Source: Actinomadura hibisca NBRC 15177 (GTDB taxonomy: Bacteria > Actinomycetota > Actinomycetes > Streptosporangiales > Streptosporangiaceae). Taken from it: 64,000 bases of DNA. The stretch covers positions 62,001 through 126,000 of the forward strand of contig NZ_BCRO01000040.1 in NCBI RefSeq assembly GCF_001552635.1, written 5' to 3'. The notes below the pieces were generated by a model. It was not told where the DNA came from, made no database searches, and saw only the letters and a list, made by a program, of their open reading frames with translations. Made by a program: the position numbers and the translations under genes. This document shows positions 8,505-18,000 of this stretch, piece by piece. The stretch's first letter is position 1. Each line of letters opens with the position of its first letter.

Positions 8505-8900
8505 TTAGCACCATCCCAACATCGAGTAGCGAGGGCGTGGGATCTTGGCGGTGTCGTAACCGCGTTTGGTGAGCTCGGCATAGCCGATTCGGTTGTCGAA
8601 TTCGTTCACGACAATCTCGGACATGACGTATCGGTGGATCAACTGGTCGTCTGAGAGGGCCTCCAACTCGGTATGGCGCTTGTCATGGGAGACGACCTGG
8701 CGCTCGTACATGTTCGGGTGAGGGTTCTGGCAGAGCCATGCGCATCTGCCGCAGCGCCACTTGTCCATGCCGAGACGGTGTTCGGCGGCTTTGACCTCTT
8801 CGGGATCCGGTACGCGCATGGCCTCGCGCCAGCGGCGTTCGACGTCGGCGCAGTACTGTGCCCATCTGACTTCATGGTCGGCGTCACTCACGATAGTCAC
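8505..8900 (-). CDS. Hypothetical protein with Cys-rich core
   Basis: A 131-residue protein starting at GTG 8900, which overlaps the upstream stop by four bases (GTGA). It has a probable zinc knuckle KWRCGRCAWLCQNPHPN and a following His-rich helix (VSHDKRHTELEAL). I do not recognise the family. Its overlap with the next gene upstream shows cotranscription within the integrative-element backbone. Confidence 0.65.
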   Translation of the reverse strand: MTIVSDADHEVRWAQYCADVERRWREAMRVPDPEEVKAAEHRLGMDKWRCGRCAWLCQNPHPNMYERQVVSHDKRHTELEALSDDQLIHRYVMSEIVVNEFDNRIGYAELTKRGYDTAKIPRPRYSMLGWC

Positions 8901-9421
8901 CAATCTTGAGCGTTGAGAGGGCCGCGGAGAAAAGATTGCCATTCGCGTTCGAGCGCGGCGAACATGGCGTCATCGGTTCTTCCTGCGTCCTCCCACTCCC
9001 AGATGATGTTCTGGACTGTTTGGGCGGTCATCGCGTAGTTGGTGCAGGGGGTTCCAATGAGGCGGCACTGTGCCACGTTGGCCATTCGCGCGTTCCCGGC
9101 CGATGGCTGGTGGGTGCTGCCGTGGCGAGTTCTCGTTGAGAGTGTGACGGCACCGTATGGCCCCGTGAGGCCGAATTCGTGGTGAATGTGCTTGATGCGC
9201 GTCAGGCCGTCGATGTGGGTCGATGTCTCCCAGATGGGCGGGTGAGGATCGACGCAGCGGATCCGCTTCGCCGGCATCAACATTCCTCCTCCATGGGCGA
9301 AGGAGACGATGACGCGGGGGCCGGCGTCTTCGATGCTGATGCTCTCAAACTGTGCTTGGCTTCCATCTCTGAGAAGGAGAGGTGTCCCTGATTCGAGGGT
9401 GTTGATATCGGAAAGGCGCAT
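8897..9421 (-). CDS. Hypothetical protein
   Basis: A 174-residue protein starting at ATG 9421 (MRLSDINTLESGTPLLL). The first 70 residues look like a small beta-rich domain, and the rest carries WEWEDAGRTDDAMFAALER. A longer reading to 9601 would add a low-quality N-terminus that coincides with a repeated upstream element, so I reject it. Family and role are unknown. It is the first gene of a two-gene unit with 8505-8900. Confidence 0.65.
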   Translation of the reverse strand: MRLSDINTLESGTPLLLRDGSQAQFESISIEDAGPRVIVSFAHGGGMLMPAKRIRCVDPHPPIWETSTHIDGLTRIKHIHHEFGLTGPYGAVTLSTRTRHGSTHQPSAGNARMANVAQCRLIGTPCTNYAMTAQTVQNIIWEWEDAGRTDDAMFAALEREWQSFLRGPLNAQDW

Positions 9422-9494
9422 AGTGGTGGCTCCTTGGCTGGGTGTCGCCGACTCTGAAAGGTCGGCTGGGATGCCGTCCGGCGTGTGGGCGGAC

Positions 9495-9576
9495 GCGGCC
9501 GACTTGGGCCGGACCGCAAGGTGGAGCGCCCGCAGCGCGAGGAACGAGCGCGCGGACGAACGACCTAGCGGGCAAG
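9495..9576. repeat. Upstream repeat element, copy 1
   Basis: This stretch shares blocks with 12972-13050: GCGGCCGAC, then CAAGGTGGAGCGCCCG, then GGACGAACGACCT followed by GCGGG. It lies just upstream of the gene starting at 9421. A shorter related block (GACGAGCGCAGCGAG) occurs at about 28271. Function unknown. Confidence 0.5.
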
Positions 9577-9613
9577 GCCCGTGGCCGCGAGAATCGCCCA
9601 TGCCGGGCGGTAG

Positions 9614-10348
9614 CTATTGTTGGCGGGAGGGCCGGCGGGCCGACAGTTCCGCTTGGAGGCTCCCGAAGCTGCGGAGGCCAAGCTTTCTACGCAGGTGAGG
9701 GTGATTGTTGATCGTCATGCCGACCGGTGTAGGCCCGAGAACGGCCAGCAGGTCGGACTCGGTCTGCGGGTGGTAGCCTGCCGCGAGGATGTCGGCCTCG
9801 GTGGGAAAGACGTCCGCTACGCGGTCCCTTCGGAAGTTGATGAGCTCATCTTCGCGGCCCCCGAGGGAAAGGACCCATCCGGAGTTCTCCGGAGGGTCGG
9901 GTTCGATCAATCTCCGGTACCGGTCAACCTCTTTGGTGTAGGCGTAGAAGTAGACATGTGGATTGGCGCGGATAATTCTGAGCCACAAGGTCGTGTAGGA
10001 ATCGGAGAAGAAATCGCCGGCGTCGTGCAGGCGTACCTTCTTTCCTTCCATGACCGGCCGGGCCAGTTCCGCCATCATCGCGTTTTCCCAGCCCGAAGGA
10101 TCCTCCAGAACGTAGAGGAGATTCCTCAGGTGGGCGGTTTTCGCAGCGGGGAACATATAGCTCCCCGTTCGGGCGTAGCAAAGGCTCGCGCACCCGTGGG
10201 CCGCAGGGCACGTGCGGAAGAGGGAGCCGTCGGGAAGGCGAGCAGAGAGGGCCGGGATAGTCCAGCTGTAGATGCCGTCGCGACGAAGGTTGCGGTTACC
10301 GCTGGTCAGGAGCTTTTTGGGGCGCGGAGAAGGGGCTGCAGGGTTCAT
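9614..10348 (-). CDS. GP88-family protein
   Basis: A 244-residue protein resembling the phage/plasmid gene product 88 family. It begins with a Lys-rich LLTSGNRNL segment, has a Cys pair region CPAAHGCASLCYARTG, and the characteristic KVRLHDAGDFFS. Family members are common on actinobacterial phages, plasmids and integrative elements; their function is unknown and the Cys cluster suggests metal binding. It lies downstream of a hairpin that ends the DUF2637 gene and so probably has its own promoter. Confidence 0.75.
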   Translation of the reverse strand: MNPAAPSPRPKKLLTSGNRNLRRDGIYSWTIPALSARLPDGSLFRTCPAAHGCASLCYARTGSYMFPAAKTAHLRNLLYVLEDPSGWENAMMAELARPVMEGKKVRLHDAGDFFSDSYTTLWLRIIRANPHVYFYAYTKEVDRYRRLIEPDPPENSGWVLSLGGREDELINFRRDRVADVFPTEADILAAGYHPQTESDLLAVLGPTPVGMTINNHPHLRRKLGLRSFGSLQAELSARRPSRQQ

Positions 10349-10372
10349 CGTGGTGTTCCTGGGTCAGGAAGG

Positions 10373-10413
10373 CCCGTGGCCCCGCCACCGAAAAGACGGT
10401 GCGGGGCCACGGG
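10373..10413 (-). terminator. Stem-loop after the DUF2637 gene
   Basis: Arms 10373-10390 and 10397-10413 pair with a single bulged C and an AAAAGA loop, directly downstream (minus direction) of the stop at 10433. Confidence 0.7.
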
Positions 10414-10432
10414 CGAACGGAGGGGTGAGGGA

Positions 10433-11218
10433 TCAAGCGGCGGGGGTGAGTTCCTTGCCTTCCTCGGTGGGGTGGTGGGGCTCGGGCGGGAACTCGATGC
10501 GGGCGGTGAGGGCTTGGTGGATGCGGGCGGCTTTGCTGTGCCCGATGTGGAGCTCGCGCTTCAGTCGGCGGATCGAGGGCTCGGCTCCCTCGGCCAGGTC
10601 CCCGGCGTAGCGCAGGGCGGCGCCGACGATCTCAGGGACGAGATCGGGGACGAGATCGGGGAGCTCCTGGCCGTCCTGGTCGGAGAGGGGAGCGGGATCG
10701 GCCGAGGGCGCGGACGCGGCGGAACGGTCCTGGGTGTCCGGGGTGGTGCGGGTGTCGTGCAGTAGGCGCATGAGGAGTTCGAAGGAGCCGACGGCCACGA
10801 GGGCGGGCCACCCGGCGACGATGGCGCCGATGGGGCCGTAGGCCAGACCGCTGTGGACGTTGGCGGACACGGTGGCGATGATCCCGACGATCAGCAGTGC
10901 CCAGGCGTGCCACGGGGGCCGGCGGTTCTTGCGGATGCGGTTGAGGATCACCAGGGAGCAGGTCGCGACCAGGCCGTCGACGGTGAGGGGGAAGGTCTGG
11001 GCGTCGATGCCGGTCTGGCCGTAGGCGAGGGCGAACCGGTGGGCGTGCTTGTAGGAGATGACCGCGGCGATGCTGATCGAGGCCACGAAGGACAGGGCAG
11101 CCGCGGTGAGGATCAGGTGATCGGCGGTGATCCGGCGCGAGACCGGGCGGTCAGAGGTTGAGGGAGCGTGCTCCTGTTCTGCAGGGGTGGGCTGGTCGGT
11201 GGTGGAACCGTCGTGCAC
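10433..11218 (-). CDS. DUF2637 membrane protein (transfer-associated)
   Basis: A 261-residue protein with four predicted membrane helices in its first 150 residues (LILTAAALSFVASISIAA, LVATCSLVILNRI, WALLIVGIIATVSANV, VAGWPALVAVGSFELL). A charged cytoplasmic tail ends in a helix-turn-helix-like segment SIRRLKRELHIGHSKAARIH. DUF2637 proteins are typical cargo of actinomycete conjugative elements, related to Spd-type spread proteins. The start is GTG 11218 with GGAG eight bases upstream. Longer readings to 11971 are an artefact of the overlapping primase gene in another frame. Confidence 0.82.
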   Translation of the reverse strand: MHDGSTTDQPTPAEQEHAPSTSDRPVSRRITADHLILTAAALSFVASISIAAVISYKHAHRFALAYGQTGIDAQTFPLTVDGLVATCSLVILNRIRKNRRPPWHAWALLIVGIIATVSANVHSGLAYGPIGAIVAGWPALVAVGSFELLMRLLHDTRTTPDTQDRSAASAPSADPAPLSDQDGQELPDLVPDLVPEIVGAALRYAGDLAEGAEPSIRRLKRELHIGHSKAARIHQALTARIEFPPEPHHPTEEGKELTPAA

Positions 11219-11288
11219 GGCTGGTTCTCCAAACAAGATCAGCAGAGAGCGGCTTCGATAGCGCCTCAGACAGGTGTGCTGGTCGAGG

Positions 11289-12107
11289 TCAGCTGGCAGA
11301 GGCCGTCGTGGATGCGCGAGCGGCCGGGGTGACGCGGCGTCGGGCGCTGGCGATGGTGCGTCGCGCTTCGGTCTCGGGGAGGCCGGCGTGGACGGCGGCG
11401 TCGAGGAGCGCGGTGAGTTCGGTGTTGCCCTCGGCGACGGCGCGGCAGGTAGCCCAGAACAAGATGCTGTTCCGGTTGCCCTCCGGGGTGCGGGCGACGG
11501 CCCGGGTAAGGGCGGTGATACCGCCTCTCGAAGCAGGACGTTTGATGAGCTGCGGAGGCGACGCAGGGACGAGGACCTGCCGGATCGCAGCCCAATCGAG
11601 GGGAGCGGAAGGGGCTTGGTCGGTGAGGTCGATCCATTGATACGGGCGGCCGTTGATGGCCGACGGCGGCGCGAGGACGTAGCCGCCTGCGGCTTTGAAG
11701 TCCAGGTGATGAGCGGGCAGGGCGCTGGAGGGTTGCGAGGTGCCGGGGAAGTAGAGGTGGAGCCCTCCACTGGGGGTCTGCGCGGCTGCCCGAGGCGGGG
11801 GGATGAGGCCGGCGCGCTTGAGCCGGTTGAGGGCGGCCCATCCGGATCCGGTGGGGCGGACGTCGATGTCGAGGACGTCGCCGGTGGGCTCGCCGGTGGG
11901 CCAGGCCAGATTGGCGGTCGGCCAGCGCCCCCACCAGCTCCGGATGACGTCCGGGTCGGTGGTGGCGTCATGGAAGCCGTGGACAGCGCCTACCACGTGA
12001 TCGGAATGGTCCAGGTGTTCGGCGAGCGGTGCCTTCCCGTTCGGTCGGCAGGGGAAAACGGGCCAGCCGATCGCGGCGTACTGGAGCGCGAGATCGAGGA
12101 TCTGCAT
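11289..12107 (-). CDS. Bifunctional DNA primase/polymerase (Prim-Pol)
   Basis: A 272-residue protein with the prim-pol (AEP-type) domain. It shows the opening ALQYAAIGWPVFPCRPNGKAPL, the W-x2-WPTANLAW core, the metal motif VLDIDVRP and the TPSGGLHLYF strand. A C-terminal PriCT-like helical region follows (GNRNSILFWATCRAVAEGN). Such proteins replicate plasmids and integrated elements. Its place between the DUF2637 protein and the PP-loop gene fits the replication module of an actinomycete integrative element. Confidence 0.88.
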   Translation of the reverse strand: MQILDLALQYAAIGWPVFPCRPNGKAPLAEHLDHSDHVVGAVHGFHDATTDPDVIRSWWGRWPTANLAWPTGEPTGDVLDIDVRPTGSGWAALNRLKRAGLIPPPRAAAQTPSGGLHLYFPGTSQPSSALPAHHLDFKAAGGYVLAPPSAINGRPYQWIDLTDQAPSAPLDWAAIRQVLVPASPPQLIKRPASRGGITALTRAVARTPEGNRNSILFWATCRAVAEGNTELTALLDAAVHAGLPETEARRTIASARRRVTPAARASTTASAS

Positions 12108-12191
12108 GAAAGCGGTGTCTTTCTCCTCAGTGAGGCGCGAGTGCAGAAGGCCCAGCCGCTCGCTGGTGGTGGCGAGGGGCCGGGTTGAAGT

Positions 12192-12815
12192 TCAGGCGGC
12201 TTCGCGTTGACGGAGCTGCGCTAGGGGGAGGGGCCGGGAGTAACCACCGCGTCGGTCACGGAGGATCGCGACGTCGCCGAGCTCGGCACGCAGCTCCTCT
12301 TCCTCTGCCTCGACGCGTGCGAATCCGTGCGGGTCGACGGTGAGCATGTGCCGCCACTGGCGGATGCCGGCGCGGACGCAGAAACCGCCGCAGTTGGCGT
12401 GGGGCAGGGAGTAGGGCGGGTAGTACAGTGCGGGCGGGCGCAGGCCGAGGCTGATCGCCCAGTCGAGCATCTCTTCCTTGGTCAGATGGGGCTTGTCGCA
12501 CATCGGGTACTGCACGCGCCAGGGTGTCCAGCCCCGGGTGATGGAGGCGGTGCGGTGCTCTTCGGCATGGTCGATCCCGACGTACAGGACCGCGTTGGCC
12601 GGATCACCGATCGCGTTCTCCAACCAGCGGCGCGCAGGGATTTGCTTGAGCAGTCGTGAGCACGGGGCGATGCGGTTGTTGCCCAGAAAACGGACGTCGC
12701 GGAACAGTTCGAAGGGAGTCCGGCCGTCGCATACCCGGTGTACTGGCAGGCCGAGTTGCTCGGCGGCCTGATGGGAGAACCTGTACACGTCGGGATGCTC
12801 AACGAGCGTGTCGGC
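12192..12815 (-). pseudogene. PP-loop (PAPS-reductase-like) protein, C-terminal fragment
   Basis: Reading from about 12815 the frame gives ADTLVEHPDVYRF, VCDGRTPFELFRDVRFLGN, PCSRLLKQIPARRW, YPPYSLPHANCGGFCVRAG and a C-terminal GDVAILRDR. This is the C-terminal three quarters of a phosphoadenosine-phosphosulfate-reductase-like ATP pyrophosphatase of the kind found on actinobacterial mobile elements. The P-loop SGG motif and first strand are absent, and upstream codons hit a stop within 10 codons. The missing piece is at 21831-21955 on the same strand. The gene has been split by the element between them. An internal GTG at 12788 could start a truncated product. Confidence 0.82.
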
Positions 12816-13581
12816 GAGTCCTGTGCAAGTTCATGATTACTGAGGGGCTGACGGCGGGAACTTGCGCCTTGTGCCGGATGGCAAGGGGTGCGGTCAAGAG
12901 AGTTGAGGTGAACTGGTTGTTGCTCCATCCATGATGGTTTCCGGGCGAGCCCGGCGCAGTCTGTCGGAGCGCGGCCGACGGCATCGGCACGTCAAGGTGG
13001 AGCGCCCGGACCGAGCGCAGCGAGGGAGGACGAACGACCTTGCGGGTCAGACGGCGGACGCGAAGCTCCGGCGCGCCGGGTGACGCCTGGATGTCCGATC
13101 GGCGCGCCAGCACCAGCGACCGTTCTTTCTGCCGCAGCCCGTCGGGCCATCTGGCCGTCGAGCCCGTCAGCGTGGAGCAGATGGTTCCACTTGCGGATGG
13201 AGAACACCTCGCGCCGTAGGCTCACAAGGCCGCCGTCGACAACCAGGTCCCGTCCTTCTTGAACCGCATGGCCGCGGACAAGCCGACTACTGTTGCAGGG
13301 GTATTACACCGTGCGTAACTCCTCGCCCAAGAGGTGAGGATGGGGCGAAGTTATGGTCTCGGCTGTGGGGCATACGCCGCTCGAAATTCCGCTTGTGCCA
13401 ATGAAGGTAAACCTATAACTCGTTGCGAGTCGTGTCCCCAAGAGTCCGCCTCGCTCTCATGGCCGAGTTGGCCGTTGAGGGCGTCCCGGTCAAGCAGGTA
13501 TGTCTCGCCTCGAGTGTCCCGGTCGGTGGTTCTCCGCACGTTTCTTGGCCCCATCACGGCGGCCTCCGGATGCTGAGACTC
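12816..13581. other. Gene-poor left end of the inserted element
   Basis: No gene with good codon bias. It holds the inverted 8-mers near the left end, a 33-codon plus-strand reading with one CxxC (12832-12934) that I do not trust, and the second copy of the upstream repeat at 12972-13050. Short plus-strand protein-like debris (KAAVDNQVPSFLNRMAADKP) lies near 13225-13315. A small hairpin CTCCTCGCCCAAGAGGTGAG lies at about 13320-13339. Confidence 0.45.
12972..13050. repeat. Upstream repeat element, copy 2
   Basis: Counterpart of 9495-9576 with the same blocks in the same order and orientation, here inside the inserted element. It may be a portable promoter or recombination site. Confidence 0.5.
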
Positions 13582-15012
13582 TCAGCGCTTGATCGCCGCG
13601 TCGGCTCGAGTGATCAGCTCTGCATAATGGCTGTACTGCTCGTCGACGTGCGCCTTGTCGCGTACGAGCGTGCCTTCCTCCGGTCGGTAGGTGTGTGTGG
13701 GCTGGTCACGGAACGACAGCCAGTCGAAGCCGCTGTTGACCCAGGTGTCATCGAAGATCAGAACATTAGTGCCCGGCTCCGGCATGTGGGCCACTGTGAG
13801 CCGAGGGTATCGGCGGGCAAGCGTGCGCAGCCGACCGAGAGCAGTGTTATCGCTGTGCGTGAGATCGTGGCCGAGGCCATAGCCGATATGGGCGGTCAGG
13901 CCCGACTGGCGCAGCATGGTCTCCAGTTTGGCCAGGAAGTCGCCGGTGACCACCGCGTCTCGCACAAACGGTGCGGCCAGTAGGAATCTAGTGCGGGCCG
14001 TATCAAGCGCAGTCATCAGCAGCTCCCGGTGCTCGAACAGCGGGACGGAGCGCACGGTCAGGGCGTCCAGTTCGGCCCGTGCGGTGACGCTTTCGTGCTC
14101 CTTGGTGCCCGGCGAGACCGTGACTGGTGTGCCGTCATCGGCTGGTGGCGGGGTGTCGGCCCGGCGTTGCAGGTCGCGGACCACATCGTAGGGTGTGCGC
14201 TGGTGACGCAGCGGTGCTGGCAGGTCCGGTTCGCCGACGGCGGGCGCTATCTGGATCCTGGTCCGTTCTAGCCCGCCTACCTGGTGCAGCGCGCTGTCGT
14301 GGGACTCACTGAGCGTGTCGTCGACGACGAGATTGAAGCGCTGGTCGTCGGCTGTGTCCGAAATGAAGACCAGCAGCACGGCGGGCAGGTACAGCCGCGG
14401 CTGGCGGGTGATCGCCTCGACGCTGAGTACTTCGAGTTCCGGGTGGCCGTTGTCCTGCTGGGCTTGGTGCAGCAACAAGTTAAGCCGCCGCGGGGTTACG
14501 TCGCTGGTGGCCACCTCCGCAGTGCGAGCGGACGGCAGAACCAGCATGCCCAGCCCTTCGGCGTCGGCTCGAGCAACTAGATCGGACCGGCTGTGTGGGA
14601 TCGGTTTCCACAGCAGCCGGTCGAACGCCGTCTGGTACTCGGTGCGTTGCGGGGTGACCGTGGACAGTTCCTCGACCGCACGCTGGCCGCCATAGGTCAG
14701 CAGAACCTTGCGTCCCCCCAAACTGTCTGGTCGGTATTCGATGGTTTCGGCCGACAACTGGTGCACGACGGCGTCTGAGACGGTCGGTGTATCGATGCCG
14801 AGCACGGCCGCCATGTTGCTGATTTTGTGGATGCCGTGGTCGGCCAGTCGCAGCACGAACTCGTCCACCAGAGGAAGCTCTTTGCGCTGCTGCGCTAGTA
14901 CGTCGAGAGTGAGTAGAGACACCGGCACGGCCGCTTCGCCGGCGTAGGCAAGCCGGTAGCCGGGGTGCTGGTCGCTGTAGCGGCGCGCCGCGATGACGGT
15001 GGCGTCAGCCAT
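13582..15012 (-). CDS. mkoB: PLD-like protein of a Mokosh type I system
   Basis: A 476-residue protein. The N-terminal half has winged-helix-like segments (VLRLADHGIHKISNMAAVLGI), and the last third is a phospholipase-D-like fold. The catalytic position reads GTNVLIFDD followed by GFDWLSF, where active HxKx4D enzymes have His and Lys. Here these are Gly and Asn, while the Asp and the downstream GSxNW-like motif remain. The related partner proteins of kinase-helicases in the Mokosh defence family carry a PLD nuclease domain, which is the basis of the call. It overlaps the end of the kinase-helicase gene by eight bases and must be cotranscribed. The missing His and Lys leave nuclease activity doubtful. 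Confidence 0.72.
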   Translation of the reverse strand: MADATVIAARRYSDQHPGYRLAYAGEAAVPVSLLTLDVLAQQRKELPLVDEFVLRLADHGIHKISNMAAVLGIDTPTVSDAVVHQLSAETIEYRPDSLGGRKVLLTYGGQRAVEELSTVTPQRTEYQTAFDRLLWKPIPHSRSDLVARADAEGLGMLVLPSARTAEVATSDVTPRRLNLLLHQAQQDNGHPELEVLSVEAITRQPRLYLPAVLLVFISDTADDQRFNLVVDDTLSESHDSALHQVGGLERTRIQIAPAVGEPDLPAPLRHQRTPYDVVRDLQRRADTPPPADDGTPVTVSPGTKEHESVTARAELDALTVRSVPLFEHRELLMTALDTARTRFLLAAPFVRDAVVTGDFLAKLETMLRQSGLTAHIGYGLGHDLTHSDNTALGRLRTLARRYPRLTVAHMPEPGTNVLIFDDTWVNSGFDWLSFRDQPTHTYRPEEGTLVRDKAHVDEQYSHYAELITRADAAIKR

Positions 15013-18000
15013 TGCTCGCGTCTCCGATCCTGCAGGTGGCGTCGTGGCGCCGAATGTGGGTCAGCACCTTGCTCAGCGGGCCGGGCATAGATTCGCAGAA
15101 CGGGGCATCGCCGACGATGACCAGGCCGTACCGCGACCGGGACAGGGCTACGTTGATGCGCCGCCAGTGCAGCGGTCCGAGGAACCCTAGTTTGCGCTGT
15201 TTGTTGCTGCGGACCACGGAGTAGAACGTGATGTCGGCTTCGCGTCCCTGCACGGCGTCGACCGTATTGACCTCGATCTCCAGATTTTCTGATCGCGGGC
15301 CGGCGACGGCGTGGTGTAGCCGTTCCCTCTGCTTGCCGTAGGCGGTCAGCACCAGCACCCGCAACGGTCTGCCGGATGGTGGTGTGATCGCGCCTTTCTC
15401 CACTGCTGCGCGCAGGGTGGTAATCGCGCGGCGGATGATGCGTACTTCGCAGTGGTTGACCACGCTGGTGCCGTCGGCTTGTTCGCGCCGATCTGCCATT
15501 GTGCCGGTGTCCAGCCAGGTGACCGGCTTGTACAGCGCGTCCCAACCGGGTAGAGCGTTGGTAGGCATCGACAATAGCTGACCGCCGTAGAAGCAAGCAG
15601 ACACGAGATCACCGATGCCGGGCACCATTCGGTACTGGTGGGTCAGCCGGTGTCTGGCGGCAGCGGGCGCGTGGTCCAGCAACCGTTGGAACAGGCTCTG
15701 TTCGACATCGGCACGTTCGAGGCCATGCCGCTTCATCAGTTCAGGATGGTCGAGGACCTCTTCCTGCATCGGCGGAAGCTGGTGGGAGTCGCCGACTAGC
15801 ACCCACCGCTTGGACCTCGACAACGGAACCAAGGTTTCGGTCGCGGTCGCCTTCGACGCTTCGTCCAGGATGCACAAGTCAAACTGGAGATCCCGGACGG
15901 CGGGGTGCGACAGGAACCCCAGGCAGGTGCCAGCGACCACCCGCGACGCGCGTAGCACCACGCCCTCCAGTTCGCGGCCCGATTCGATCCGCTGGAACCA
16001 CTCTGCCTGCAGGGTCAGAAGGTCGACGAGTTTGCGTAGCTGTTCATCGTCGCCAACGACGGCGTCGAACGCGTCGTAGGCGATTTGCAGGGTCAGTTCC
16101 TGCGGCAGGTCCAGATCTCCATCCAGGACCAGGTTGGCCCGCTCGCGCAGATCGTCGATTCGGTCGCCGAGCGCTTGGATACGCTCGTTGAGCGAGGCGG
16201 TCTGCGCTTCGGTGTCCTGCTCTCCCAAATCGGGCAGCCGCCCGTTCGTGTTGCCGGACCTTGTGTCGAGGCCGTCGAGCCGGGCTTGGGCATTGCCAAG
16301 TTCGCGTAGCGCCTCGATCAGCTCCAGGATCGCCGCAGCACCTTCCACATGCCCGAGATCCACGCCGAGCGCGGTGGCGCGTCGTTTCAGTTCAGTTCCG
16401 GCCCGTTGCCGGACCTCACGGATCATCCCAGGCATCTTTTGATCGAGTAGATGCTTACGGGCCTCAGCGGCGATCCGCGGGTCGTCGTCCTTGCCGAGCC
16501 TGATCAGACGTTCCACGCCAGCTTCGGCGAGCCTTACCAGCGCGTTGTCGACTGCGACGTGGGCCTGGCTGACTAGCAGGATCCGTGCGTCAGGCTTGCG
16601 GGCCAACTCCTGCTGCACCAGTTCGGTGATAAAGCTCGTCTTGCCGGTGCCCGGTGGCCCCTCGAGCAGGAAGAAATCGCCGCTGCCCATCGCCGCCGAG
16701 ACCGCGGTCTTCTTGTCGTCGTCCAGCGCACTGCCCGACCACTTGTCGATCACTCGGGAGCTTGGGACAGCGATCCGTGTGGGGTCGAGCAGTAGCGTGC
16801 GTAGCTGGGGGCGGACCGAGATTCCTGCGCGGACGTTGACGACGGCTTCGCGCTGCCGACGCAACGCCGACGCAGTCGGTGCGATGTGCCGCGCGAGTTC
16901 ACCGGCATGCGGCAGGCTCTTGATCTTTCTCGGGTAGGCGAGCGTGATGGTCGTATCTTCCTGCTCGATCACGACGCCGGGACCGCCGACGGGCCGACCC
17001 GCCGGTCCGCGGCAGACCCGTTCCTGCCCCAGAAGGTCGGAGTCGCTGACCTCGCGGAGGTAGAACTTGACACGACGGCCATCAATGTCGATTGACTTGT
17101 ACGCCAATGGTGTCTCCCGCTCGAGTTCCAGATCCTCCTTCGCTTCGAGCAGGTCGATCCACTTGTCGAACATCATGTTCTCGGCCCGGCGGTGCTTCTC
17201 GTCGTCCAACCGGATGTAATGGTCGTCGACGCCGGCGAGGACTAGTTCCTTGGCCGCCATGGCCGCTGCGGGCGGCTGGGAACGCGTCGTCCATACGATC
17301 TGATCGCTGACCGGCCAGCCTCGCCGACGCAGCCCCTCAAGGACCGACTCGGCGTCGTCATTGACCTTGGTCAGGATAAGCTCGGGCCGGTCGGGCTGCA
17401 CGGCGAGCCGCAACCGGCGCTCCCGACCGATCAGCTCCAATGTGTCGATCGACACGTTCCCGGCGCCATCGGTGTACCTCAGCAGATGGGCGCCCTGGGC
17501 CAGTTCGCTCGCAAGGGCCTGTTCGACCGCGTCGGAGTCACGATTCAGCGGCGGAGCGACCAGCCTCCGGGCGGCGTCCTCGCTGACTCGCAGTTGCAGT
17601 CGGTGGGTGTACGTCGAGAAACGGCGTTGACGGCTGGACTGAATCTCCCGTAGCCGACTGCGCAACACCACTGCGTTCTGCGGCCGCGTCAGCGGGTCCG
17701 GGCTGGTGCACTGGGCGAGCAGTTCATGTACCTGTGGCGGCACATCGATGTCGGCCAAGGCTGCCGGGATGTCGGGGTAGTCGTCGAACGGGCCGCTGGT
17801 CAGGCAACGTAATGCGGTCGCGGCGAAGCCCCATACGTCCCGGCTCGCGCTAGCCATGCCCTGCCGGTCCGGCGGCGCGTACGGACGCGAGAAGTGCTCG
17901 ACGAGTGTGAGCCCCGCGACCATCTGACTACGGATCTTGCTGATGCCGAAATCGGCCAGCTTGGGGGTGCCGTCCTCAGCAATCAGGATGTTCGCGGGCT

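Noticed and set aside
11219..11971. Extended N-terminus of the DUF2637 protein
   Set aside because: It overlaps the primase-polymerase in another frame and has no hydrophobic or conserved pattern; GTG 11218 with its own ribosome site is sufficient.
12832..12934. 33-codon plus-strand reading with a CxxC motif at the left end of the inserted element
   Set aside because: Too short, no ribosome site, and no conserved neighbours; kept only as a remark in the gap entry.
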